Shown piece after piece: positions 36,133-43,909 of a stretch of 64,000 bases of DNA; the stretch's first letter is position 1, and each line of letters starts with the position of its first letter. A model generated the notes under the pieces. It saw only the letters and a list, made by a program, of their open reading frames with translations. It was not told where the DNA came from and ran no database searches. The DNA lies in contig NZ_CP180208.1 of the NCBI RefSeq assembly GCF_047553045.1, forward strand, positions 1,798,001-1,862,000. The letters are read 5' to 3'. Both the position numbers and the translations under genes were made by a program. Origin of the DNA: Sphingomonas_L flavalba_A. Its GTDB lineage: Bacteria; Pseudomonadota; Alphaproteobacteria; Sphingomonadales; Sphingomonadaceae.

Positions 36133-36398
36133 GCGAGACGTCCTTTCTGACGGAGATGCCGGGCAAGGACGGGCGCGAAATCGGGGTCGCGCTTGGCGGC
36201 GAACACCGCGAGCGTGTGCCCGAACGCCCAGACCACCAGCCCGGCGATCCATTGCTGGAGGCCGAGCCCCAGTGCGGCGGCGAGCGTCCCGTTGACGATC
36301 GCGATCGCGCGCGGGGCGCCGCCGAGCAGGATCGGCTCGGCGAGCGACCGGTGCAGCGGGGCCTCGAAGCCCTCGATATGTGCTCCGGTGCCGATCAC
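36126..36398 (-). CDS. trbD: Conjugal transfer protein TrbD (VirB3-like)
   Basis: 90 aa from GTG 36396-36398, overlapping the trbC stop. HIEGFEAPLHRSLAEPILLG begins the VirB3 signature, with a hydrophobic pair of segments around residues 30-62. Small inner-membrane component next to TrbE. Confidence 0.92.
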   Translation of the reverse strand: MIGTGAHIEGFEAPLHRSLAEPILLGGAPRAIAIVNGTLAAALGLGLQQWIAGLVVWAFGHTLAVFAAKRDPDFAPVLARHLRQKGRLAC

Positions 36399-36730
36399 GC
36401 GATCAGCGCCCCGCCACCAAAGCTGAAGAAGCTCAGGAAGAAGCTCGATGCAGCGAAGGCGATTGACAGGCCGAAGATGATCTGAATCAGGCGACGGAAA
36501 CCGCCGGCGGTCTCGCCGAACGCCAGCGTCAATCCGGTGACGATGATGATGATCACCGCGACGATCTTGGCGACCGGACCCTGGACCGATTCCAGCACCT
36601 GCTGAAGCGGCTGCTCCCACGGCATGCCGGAGCCGGCGGCCTGGGCATGCGTGGCGAGCGTCAGGGCAAAGCCGATGGCAGCGCCGACGAGGAAGGTGTT
36701 CTTCCGATCGGGAAGGCGAAGTGCGGGCAT
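36395..36730 (-). CDS. trbC: Conjugal pilin TrbC (VirB2-like)
   Basis: 111 aa prepilin. It has a long N-terminal signal ending THAQA, then two hydrophobic helices (IVAVIIIIVTGLTLAFG and IIFGLSIAFAASSFFLSFF). Processing and possibly cyclisation would yield the mature pilin. No dedicated TraF-like peptidase gene is visible in the element. Confidence 0.92.
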   Translation of the reverse strand: MPALRLPDRKNTFLVGAAIGFALTLATHAQAAGSGMPWEQPLQQVLESVQGPVAKIVAVIIIIVTGLTLAFGETAGGFRRLIQIIFGLSIAFAASSFFLSFFSFGGGALIA

Positions 36731-36732
36731 GC

Positions 36733-37740
36733 TCAGTCTCCTTGAGGATGGGATGTTGGATCGGGGGTGAGGTCGAGGACGGTGTAACCGCCGTCCGGAT
36801 CGAGGCCGTCGACGCGGGCGATCGTCTCGACGCGGCGGGCAAGCCCGCGGCCCGAGATGAACACGATCATGTCGATCGCCTCGGCGATCAGCCGGCGCGG
36901 CACGGTAACGACGGTTTCCTGGACGAGCTGCTCGAGCCGGTAGAGCGCGGACACGGCGCTGTTGGCGTGGACGGTCGCGATCCCGCCGGGATGACCGGTG
37001 TTCCAGGCCTTGAGCATGTCGAGCGCCTCGGCGCCGCGCACCTCGCCGACGATGATGCGGTCGGGACGCAGCCGCAGCGTCGAACGGACAAGGTCGGCCA
37101 TGCCGACGATGCCGGCCCCGCTCGCATTACCCGACCGCGTGCGCAGCGCCACGACATCGAGCGCGGCGCATTGCAGCTCGCGCGTGTCCTCAATCAGGAT
37201 AACCCGCTCATCGAGATGCGCCATCTCCGCGAGCAGCGCGTTGGCGAGCGTGGTCTTGCCCGAACTGGTGCCGCCCGCGACGAGAATGTTCCGGCGCTCG
37301 ACGACGGCGAGGCTCAGCAGCCGCGCGGTGTCGGCCGGCATGATGCCGTCCTTCACATAGTCGAGCAGAGTGTAGATCTTCGCGGCGGGCTTCCGGATCG
37401 AGAAACATGGTGCCAGGCTGACCGGCGGCAGAACCCCTTCGAACCGCTCGCCGGCGCCTTCGCCGTGCGGCGGCAGCTCGGCCGAGACGATCGGCGAGGC
37501 CGCATGGACTTCGGTCCGGGCGTGGCTCGCCACCAGCCGGACGATGCGCTCGACCTGGGCCGGCTCGTAGCGCGTACCGGTATCGATCCGGCCCTCGCCC
37601 AGTCGGTCGAGCCTTAGCGCGCCATCGGGATTGACCATGATTTCGATGACGGCGGGATCGGCGAGCGCGGCGGCGATGGTCGGCCCCATCGCGGTGCGCA
37701 GCATCGCGCGGCGGCGCTCGGCGGAAAGCGTCTCGCTCAT
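36733..37740 (-). CDS. trbB: Conjugal transfer ATPase TrbB (VirB11-like)
   Basis: 335 aa. Walker A LVAGGTSSGKTTLANALL, Asp box VILIEDTRELQC, Walker B LRPDRIIVGEVRG and the His-box GHPGGIATVHANS are all intact. It is a hexameric traffic ATPase. Start ATG overlaps the copG stop (ATGA). Confidence 0.96.
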   Translation of the reverse strand: MSETLSAERRRAMLRTAMGPTIAAALADPAVIEIMVNPDGALRLDRLGEGRIDTGTRYEPAQVERIVRLVASHARTEVHAASPIVSAELPPHGEGAGERFEGVLPPVSLAPCFSIRKPAAKIYTLLDYVKDGIMPADTARLLSLAVVERRNILVAGGTSSGKTTLANALLAEMAHLDERVILIEDTRELQCAALDVVALRTRSGNASGAGIVGMADLVRSTLRLRPDRIIVGEVRGAEALDMLKAWNTGHPGGIATVHANSAVSALYRLEQLVQETVVTVPRRLIAEAIDMIVFISGRGLARRVETIARVDGLDPDGGYTVLDLTPDPTSHPQGD

Positions 37741-38165
37741 CGCGCTGCCTCCCGGTCGCCGGACTGATCGCGCTCTGCCGCGCCGATGCTGCGCTTCCCC
37801 GAACCGATCTGGCGTCCAACCTGCGTGACGAACGCCTCGAACCGTTCGCGGCCGACGGCGCGCGCTGCGCTGTCCGCCTCGGGCAACGGCGCAGTGACCA
37901 TCAGCTGGTAGCGGACGAACAGCGACAGGCTTTCGAGCAGTACCTCGATGTCGCGGCGGGCATGGCCGATCTCGCGCGAGATACGATCGAGCCGGCCTTT
38001 CAGAAGATCGTCGATTTCCTTGGTGCCGCGCCGCGCGAGATAGGCGGCGAGCGCATCGCTGACGATCTGCGACTTGTTCGTGCCCGGCTTCCGGGCAAGG
38101 TCGTCGAGCGCGTCGCTGAGCGCTTGATCGATATAGAGGTTCTGCCGGAACTTCATGGTCGTCAC
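37737..38165 (-). CDS. CopG-family ribbon-helix-helix protein of the transfer operon
   Basis: 142 aa. The N-terminal RHH motif reads FRQNLYIDQALSDALDDLAR followed by GTNKSQIVSDALAAYL. A helical C-terminal extension follows. GTG 38163-38165 overlaps the traG stop; an ATG nine bases later is the alternative. It is regularly found between traG and trbB in ICEs and probably regulates the trb operon or assists relaxosome formation. Confidence 0.88.
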   Translation of the reverse strand: MTTMKFRQNLYIDQALSDALDDLARKPGTNKSQIVSDALAAYLARRGTKEIDDLLKGRLDRISREIGHARRDIEVLLESLSLFVRYQLMVTAPLPEADSAARAVGRERFEAFVTQVGRQIGSGKRSIGAAERDQSGDREAAR

Positions 38166-40192
38166 AGTCCCGGCAGCAGGTCGCGCCCGCTGCCCTCGTT
38201 GATGCCGTAGCCGCGGGCGACCGCGCTCAGCCCGCGGGCGCGGTCCATCGCCTTCTGGTCGGCGGCGGGGTCGCCTTCGTCCTGGTCGGCCGGAATGAGG
38301 TCGAGCTGCTTGGGCTCCTCGCGCTTCGGCGGAAATTCCTCGCCCAACCCCGGATGGCGCTGCTGCTGGAGGCCGCCATCCTCGGACTCGCCTTCGGCCG
38401 CGTCCTCGGCCCGCGCCAGGCGGGCATCAGGCTTGCGGGCGAAGCTGCCCCAATCGTTCGACCGTGCCTGCGGGCGATCGGGATAGATGCCGTCGGTCAG
38501 CGCCGGGGGCGGCGCGAGCCGCGCGGTGAAATTGCGATCCTCATAGTAGCGCAGCTTCTTCGCGCGGATCGGCGCGAGGCCGGACACCAGCACCAGCTCA
38601 TCGGCGGGCGGGAGTTGCATGATCTCGCCCGGCGTCAGCAGCGGCCGCGCGGTCTCCTGCCGGCTGACCATGACGTGCGCGAGCCAGGGCGCGAGCCGGT
38701 GCCCGGCATAGTTGCGCATCGCGCGCTGCTCGGTCGCGGTGCCGAGCGCGTCCGAGATGCGGCGCGCAGTGCGCTCATCGTTTGTGGCGAAGGCGACCCG
38801 GACATGGCAGTTGTCGAGGATCGAATTATGCTCGCCATAGGCCTTCTCGATCTGGTTCAGGCTCTGGGCGATGAGGAAGGCACGCACGCCGTAGCCGGCC
38901 ATGAAAGCGAGGCTGGTCTCGAAGAAATCGAGCCGTCCCAGTGCCGGAAACTCATCGAGCATCATCAGCAGCTTGTGCTTGCGGTTCGCCGTCCCGGCGC
39001 CGTCGAGCCGTTCGGTCAGCCGGCGGCCGATCTGGTTGAGGATCAGGCGCACGAGCGGCTTGGTGCGGCTGATGTCCGAGGGCGGAATGACGAGATAGAG
39101 CGAGACCGGCTGCGCCGCCTCGACGAGATCGGCGATGCGCCAGTCGCAGCGCGAGGTAACTTCGGCGACGGTCGGATCGCGATAGAGGCCCAGGAACGAC
39201 ATCGCCGTAGAGAGGACGCCGGAGCGCTCGTTGTCTGACTTGTTGAGCACCTCGCGAGCGGCGGATGCGACGACCGGATGGACCTGCGGCGCATCCTGCG
39301 TGCCGAGGTGATTGGTGGTCATCATCCGGCGGAGCGTCGCCGTGAACGGCCGCTGCGGATCGGAGAGGAAGGTGGCGACCCGCGCCAGCGTCTTCTCCTC
39401 CTCGGCATAGAGGATGTGGAGGATCGCGCCGACTAGCAGGGAGTGGCTGGTCTTTTCCCAATGGTTGCGCCGCTCGAGCGCCCCTTCTGGATCGACCAGG
39501 ATGTCGGCGATATTCTGAACGTCGCGGACTTCGTTCTCGCCGCGCCGGACCTCGAGCAGCGGATTGTAGTGTGCCGAGCGCGCGTCGGTCGGATTGAACA
39601 GCAGCGCATGGCTGAAGCGTGCGCGCCAGCCTGCGGTCAGCTGCCAATTTTCCCCTTTGATGTCGTGGATGACCGCCGAGCCGGTCCAGCTCAGCAGGGT
39701 CGGTACGACCAAGCCGACGCCCTTGCCGCTGCGGGTCGGCGCAAACGCCATGACATGCTCGGGACCGTCATGGCGGAGATAACGACCGTGATGACGGCCA
39801 AGGAATGCGCCTGAATCGCCAAGTAGCTCGGTGCGTTCCATCTCACGGGCCTCGGCCCAGCGCGCCGAACCATAGGTCGTAACATGCCGCTGCTGTCGCG
39901 CGCGCCACAGCGAGCCGAAGATCGCGGCGGCGCAGCCGATGAACCCGCTTGCGCCGGCCAGCGCCCCCGCCTTGTCGAAGACATGGGGCGCATAGGCATC
40001 GTAATAGTACCACCACTCGAAGATGGCCCAGGGGCGATACACCGGCTTGCCGAGCATTACGAACCAGTTCGGGCCAAGCTGCGCCTGATAGCCGAGCATC
40101 GCCGCCGCCCATTGCGTCGCAGCCCAGACACCGGCGATCACGATCGCGAACACGACTGCAATCTGGCCGATAAGCAATTTGGTCGGGGTCAT
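38162..40192 (-). CDS. traG: Type IV coupling protein TraG (VirD4-like)
   Basis: 676 aa. Two N-terminal membrane helices, Walker A FAPTRSGKGVGLVVPTLL, HDIKGENW, and Walker B MMLDEFPALGRL. The acidic Glu/Asp-rich C-terminus is typical. It brings the relaxase-DNA complex to the secretion channel. ATG 40190-40192 has a GGAG site; an in-frame TTG upstream was rejected. It is the first gene of the leftward transfer operon and lies divergent from the cargo operon. Confidence 0.95.
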   Translation of the reverse strand: MTPTKLLIGQIAVVFAIVIAGVWAATQWAAAMLGYQAQLGPNWFVMLGKPVYRPWAIFEWWYYYDAYAPHVFDKAGALAGASGFIGCAAAIFGSLWRARQQRHVTTYGSARWAEAREMERTELLGDSGAFLGRHHGRYLRHDGPEHVMAFAPTRSGKGVGLVVPTLLSWTGSAVIHDIKGENWQLTAGWRARFSHALLFNPTDARSAHYNPLLEVRRGENEVRDVQNIADILVDPEGALERRNHWEKTSHSLLVGAILHILYAEEEKTLARVATFLSDPQRPFTATLRRMMTTNHLGTQDAPQVHPVVASAAREVLNKSDNERSGVLSTAMSFLGLYRDPTVAEVTSRCDWRIADLVEAAQPVSLYLVIPPSDISRTKPLVRLILNQIGRRLTERLDGAGTANRKHKLLMMLDEFPALGRLDFFETSLAFMAGYGVRAFLIAQSLNQIEKAYGEHNSILDNCHVRVAFATNDERTARRISDALGTATEQRAMRNYAGHRLAPWLAHVMVSRQETARPLLTPGEIMQLPPADELVLVSGLAPIRAKKLRYYEDRNFTARLAPPPALTDGIYPDRPQARSNDWGSFARKPDARLARAEDAAEGESEDGGLQQQRHPGLGEEFPPKREEPKQLDLIPADQDEGDPAADQKAMDRARGLSAVARGYGINEGSGRDLLPGL

Positions 40193-40348
40193 TGGTTGCT
40201 CCGCCCCGAAGGGCAAAGCCGCCGCTCCGGTTCATGGCGAAAGCATCGGCTGCATCAGATCGTGGTGGAATTACGGTCTTAGCGCGCCAGAGCGCACCTC
40301 GACGCATTCGCGGTCGGGCTGATATGCTCTTTCTGATTACAGGGCGGG

Positions 40349-40363
40349 CTAGAGGCCCTCTAG
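40349..40363. promoter_or_regulatory. Palindrome in the traG-cargo divergent region
   Basis: CTAGAGG-C-CCTCTAG, a perfect 15-bp palindrome in the 380-bp region between traG and the cargo operon (40193-40572). It is a candidate operator for one or both transcription units. Nothing else gene-like is seen in 40193-40462. Confidence 0.5.
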
Positions 40364-40400
40364 AAGATGTTCAGATTGGATGGTTTTGATCGCTCCGCGG

Positions 40401-40428
40401 TTGCGATTGGAGGCCGCCGCTTTATGGT
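40401..40428 (+). promoter_or_regulatory. Candidate sigma-70-like promoter of the cargo operon
   Basis: TTGCGA (40401-40406) and TATGGT (40423-40428) with a 16-bp spacer, 37 bp downstream of the palindrome and 35 bp before a small reading frame. Called by eye only. Confidence 0.35.
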
Positions 40429-40462
40429 AGGGGTGCATTCATGCGCGCGCTCAGGGGGGGAC

Positions 40463-40570
40463 ATGGCAATCACAAACGGCATCGCAGATGCTCAGCTTGC
40501 GGAAAATGGCGGTGCAGATGCCGGATGCCGTCGCTGGTGCGAACATCTAGTCGCCGTACAGATCGGCTGA
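40463..40570 (+). CDS. Possible 35-aa leader peptide before the methyltransferase
   Basis: ATG 40463 follows a strong AGGGGGGG purine run and opens a 35-codon frame ending TGA two bases before the methyltransferase ATG. The methyltransferase itself has no good Shine-Dalgarno, so translational coupling is plausible. The peptide contains two cysteines (GCRRWCEHL) and resembles nothing I know. It may instead be chance. Confidence 0.35.
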   Translation: MAITNGIADAQLAENGGADAGCRRWCEHLVAVQIG

Positions 40571-40572
40571 GT

Positions 40573-41583
40573 ATGGCGTCCAAATCGGGCAACTTGCCGG
40601 ACGCTGAGCCGGAGGAACAACCGCGGGTCGCTTACCAGACCAATCGCGGAACGATGCTGCATGGAAGAATCGAAACGGCCCTGACGTCGCCGCTGCTTCA
40701 GCAGCACAGGGGCAAAGTAAACCTCATCGTCACCTCACCGCCGTTCCCGCTGGTCCGCAAGAAACGCTACGGAAACGAAACCGGCGAGGCGTATCTGCAA
40801 TGGCTGGAATCTCTCGCGCAGCCCCTGACCGACCTGCTCACTGAGGATGGCTCCATCGTCATCGAGATCGGCAACGCGTGGGAGGAAGGCTCCCCCATCA
40901 TGTCGACCCTGCCGCTCGAAGCGCTTCTAGCGTTCAAACGGTCTGCGAAACTGAACCTTTGCCAGCACGTGATCTGCCACAACCCGGCGCGCCTTCCGAG
41001 TCCGGCCGCCTGGGTCAATTTGAAGCGTGCGCGATTGAAGGATTCTTTCACCCACGTGTGGTGGATGTCCAAGGCAGAGTTCCCCAAGGCCGATAATCGC
41101 CGGGTACTCAATCCCTACAGCAAGGACATGAAGAAGCTCCTTGAGCGCCAATCCTATAATGCAGGCACTCGACCTTCGGGGCATGTGATCTCCGAGAAAG
41201 GGTTCCTGACCGATCATGGCGGGTCAATCGGTCCTAACGTTCTCGATCTTACCGGCGAACATTATCCGGATGCGTTGCTGAAATATACCGGGACGGGGTG
41301 GGACAAGGGCTACCGTAGCTATTGCAAGGACAACGGCCTTGTCGCCCACCCGGCACGTATGCAGTCGTCGCTTTCGGCTTTCTTCATTCAGTTTCTAACC
41401 GATGAAGACGATCTCGTTCTCGACCCCTTTGGCGGGTCCAACACGACGGGGAGCGTTGCCGAGAATCTGAATCGGCGCTGGGTCTCCGTTGAGGCTGATC
41501 GAGGATATGTGGACGGATCGTTGGGTCGGTTTCCTGGCGTCGTCGCGGAGGCCCAGACTGCGACCGAGGATTCGAATGGCTAA
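40573..41583 (+). CDS. Site-specific DNA methyltransferase, M.PvuII-like (probable N4-cytosine)
   Basis: 336 aa. Catalytic motif IV is TSPPFPLVRKKRYGN at about residues 54-68, and the SAM-binding motif I, DPFGGSNTTG, is at residues 284-293. Motif IV before motif I defines the beta class. From memory the sequence resembles M.PvuII closely: TSPPF followed by RKK.YGN, a LPSP..WVN block, TRPSGH.I, GGSI.PN and FGGSNTTG all recur in the same order. M.PvuII makes N4-methylcytosine in CAGCTG; the target here is unknown. No PvuII-type endonuclease gene is nearby. It is the first gene of the six-gene cargo operon. Confidence 0.92.
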   Translation: MASKSGNLPDAEPEEQPRVAYQTNRGTMLHGRIETALTSPLLQQHRGKVNLIVTSPPFPLVRKKRYGNETGEAYLQWLESLAQPLTDLLTEDGSIVIEIGNAWEEGSPIMSTLPLEALLAFKRSAKLNLCQHVICHNPARLPSPAAWVNLKRARLKDSFTHVWWMSKAEFPKADNRRVLNPYSKDMKKLLERQSYNAGTRPSGHVISEKGFLTDHGGSIGPNVLDLTGEHYPDALLKYTGTGWDKGYRSYCKDNGLVAHPARMQSSLSAFFIQFLTDEDDLVLDPFGGSNTTGSVAENLNRRWVSVEADRGYVDGSLGRFPGVVAEAQTATEDSNG

Positions 41584-41610
41584 CCCTCCAGCCGGCCGGC
41601 TACCGCGAAA

Positions 41611-43710
41611 GTGAGCGGGCTCGCTTCTGTCGAAACGTCGCCGTTCAGTGGCAATTTGGCCGCGCTCGATCTCGCGACCGAATATCGTTCGCTGAAAGAC
41701 GATCCGGTCGAAAAATTCTACGTCCGTTGCTTGCGAGAGGCATCCACATATCATCGGGCAGTCGGATATTTCCGATCGACCGTGTTCCTAGTTGTTGGCC
41801 CCGCGGTCGTCGAATTCGCACGGCGCGGCGGGAAAATTCTGATGATCTGCTCGCCGGACCTGGATCATGACGACGTCGAATATATCGCGTCCGGCTACGC
41901 CCAGCGACTAGCGAGCATTGAAGATACCCTCATCGCACAATTCGACGCCCTGCTGGCGGATCGCCGGACTGCGTTCGCGGCGCGGACGCTGGCGACGCTG
42001 ATCGCAACGGGCGCCCTGGAAATCAAGATCGCGGAGCGGCGTGACCGAAGAGGCATCTACCACGAAAAGATTGGGATCTTCTCTGATACCTTAGGCAACA
42101 TTGTCAGCTTCAAAGGCTCGACAAACGAGACTTGGAGCGGCTGGCATGAGAAAGGGAATTTTGAGTCGATCGAAGTCTTCTGCAGTTGGCGCGGAGGATT
42201 AGAGGCAGAGCGCGTGGAAAAGCATGCGCAGCATTTTGACACGCTTTGGCACGAACGCGACCCGGATATTGAAGTCTCACCGGTGCCGGCGACGGTGAAG
42301 GAGTACATCAAGAGATATGCGGCGGCGAAATTGGACGAGCTAGCGGACGAGCCGAAACAGCGAGAAGCGATGCGCCGCTCTCCGCTCGCCCATCAATCCG
42401 CGGCGATCGAGGCGTGGAAGGCTCAAGGTCGGCGCGGAGTGTTCGAACACGCCACGGGAAGCGGGAAGACCTTCACCGCGATCATCGCGCTGCGAGAGCA
42501 TCTTTCGCGCGGCGATCCGGCCATCGTGCTGGTCCCAAGTCGTCTTTTACTCGAACAATGGGCGAGAGAGCTGGCGGACGAGATTCCCGACGCGATCATG
42601 TTGCTCGCCGGGGCTGGTCATGACCGATGGAAGGGATCCAGCCGTCTGCGCAGCATGACGGCCGATGATCGTTCGCTTGGGCCGCGGCTTGTCGTCGCCA
42701 TGATGCCAACTGCTTCGACCGATGAGTTTCGCCTCGGCGTCTCACAGGGCGATCATTTGTTGGTCGTCGCCGACGAAGTCCATCAGATCGGCAGCAATCA
42801 AAACTCGAAATTCCTGAACGTCCAAGCGGGCGCACGCCTTGGCCTCTCGGCAACGCCGCAACGCTACGGCGACCCGGACGGGACCGCGAAGATTTTCGCC
42901 TATTTCGGTGCCGTCGTCCCGCCCCCGATCACGCTCGCCGACGCAGTGGCTGCGGGCCGACTTGTTCCGTACGAATATCATCCTCATCCAATCCACCTCA
43001 GCGCAACCGAAGCGGAGGATTGGCTTAAGGAAACCAAGGCGATCCAGCTCGAGATCGCCCGGTCCAAGACCGACGATGGCGGCCGGAAAGTCCTTAGCGA
43101 GCGAGCCCGCATGCTTCTCATCAAGCGGGCGCGCATCGCCAAGAAGGCCAGCGCCAAGGTTCGCCTGGCAGCGGATGTGCTAAGGACGGAGTTCGAGGCG
43201 GGACAGAGTTGGCTGATCTATTGCGAAGATGGCGGACAACTGACCGACGTCCTGATTGCCTTGCGCGAGCAGGGAATGAATCCGATCGAATATCATTCCA
43301 ATATGTTCGGCGATCGCGATGCGACGATGGACTGGTTCAGGTCGTTCGGTGGAATATTGGTTTCGATCCGGTGCCTGGACGAGGGTGTTGATATTCCGGC
43401 GGTCTCACACGCGCTCATTCTCGCATCGTCCCAAAATCCCAGACAATTCATCCAACGCCGCGGGCGCGTACTACGGCAAGCGCCGGGCAAGGCGCTGGCC
43501 GTCATCCACGATGCCATCGTCACGCCGGTCAACGCCGAGGACGAAAAGGATCAACTCGGCTTGCTCCGTGCGGAGCTCGTTCGCTCAATCGAGTTCGCCA
43601 ATCACGCGCTCAATCGCATGGCGGGCGCGGAACTACGCGATATCGCCATCAATATGGGCATCGATCCTGATGAGTTCGATGCCCAACAGGGGGATGAAGA
43701 AGATGAATGA
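41611..43710 (+). CDS. PLD-nuclease / DEAD-box (DEVH) helicase fusion
   Basis: 699 aa from GTG 41611. Residues 1 to about 230 form a phospholipase-D-like nuclease domain with the HxK motif at H151/K153 (YHEKIGIFSD) and FKGSTNETW. Residues 255-640 are a superfamily 2 helicase: Walker A ATGSGKT (281-287), DEVH box (388-391), LSATPQR (412-418), LDEGVDIP and QRRGRVLR (615-622). The acidic tail ends GDEEDE. One HxK motif per chain implies a dimeric active site. It would translocate on and cut DNA lacking the partner modification. Confidence 0.9.
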   Translation: MSGLASVETSPFSGNLAALDLATEYRSLKDDPVEKFYVRCLREASTYHRAVGYFRSTVFLVVGPAVVEFARRGGKILMICSPDLDHDDVEYIASGYAQRLASIEDTLIAQFDALLADRRTAFAARTLATLIATGALEIKIAERRDRRGIYHEKIGIFSDTLGNIVSFKGSTNETWSGWHEKGNFESIEVFCSWRGGLEAERVEKHAQHFDTLWHERDPDIEVSPVPATVKEYIKRYAAAKLDELADEPKQREAMRRSPLAHQSAAIEAWKAQGRRGVFEHATGSGKTFTAIIALREHLSRGDPAIVLVPSRLLLEQWARELADEIPDAIMLLAGAGHDRWKGSSRLRSMTADDRSLGPRLVVAMMPTASTDEFRLGVSQGDHLLVVADEVHQIGSNQNSKFLNVQAGARLGLSATPQRYGDPDGTAKIFAYFGAVVPPPITLADAVAAGRLVPYEYHPHPIHLSATEAEDWLKETKAIQLEIARSKTDDGGRKVLSERARMLLIKRARIAKKASAKVRLAADVLRTEFEAGQSWLIYCEDGGQLTDVLIALREQGMNPIEYHSNMFGDRDATMDWFRSFGGILVSIRCLDEGVDIPAVSHALILASSQNPRQFIQRRGRVLRQAPGKALAVIHDAIVTPVNAEDEKDQLGLLRAELVRSIEFANHALNRMAGAELRDIAINMGIDPDEFDAQQGDEEDE

Positions 43711-43909
43711 AGAGGACCTTGCTCTTCAGACGTTGCTCGCGGCCCGCGCCGAAGTAGCGCCGGATGTCGACGAAAGCCTGCTGCGAGCATGCTATGCGAT
43801 CCAGCGCCGGCATCAGTTCAACAACGATCGAACGCAATCGTCCGTGGCGATGGAGCGCCTGATCGATGAACTTGTCGACGCGACTGTTCAGGGGGCGTCT
43901 GAACAATGA
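43703..43909 (+). CDS. 68-aa small acidic helical protein of the cargo operon
   Basis: It starts at ATG 43703, overlapping the helicase stop by 8 bp, and ends overlapping the ATPase ATG (ATGA). The sequence is predicted helical (LALQTLLAARAEVA, LLRACYAIQRRHQF, MERLIDELVDA) with one cysteine and no known motif. The tight overlaps on both sides show it is part of the system. I recall small proteins in this position of other modification-linked loci, but cannot name the family. Confidence 0.78.
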   Translation: MNEEDLALQTLLAARAEVAPDVDESLLRACYAIQRRHQFNNDRTQSSVAMERLIDELVDATVQGASEQ

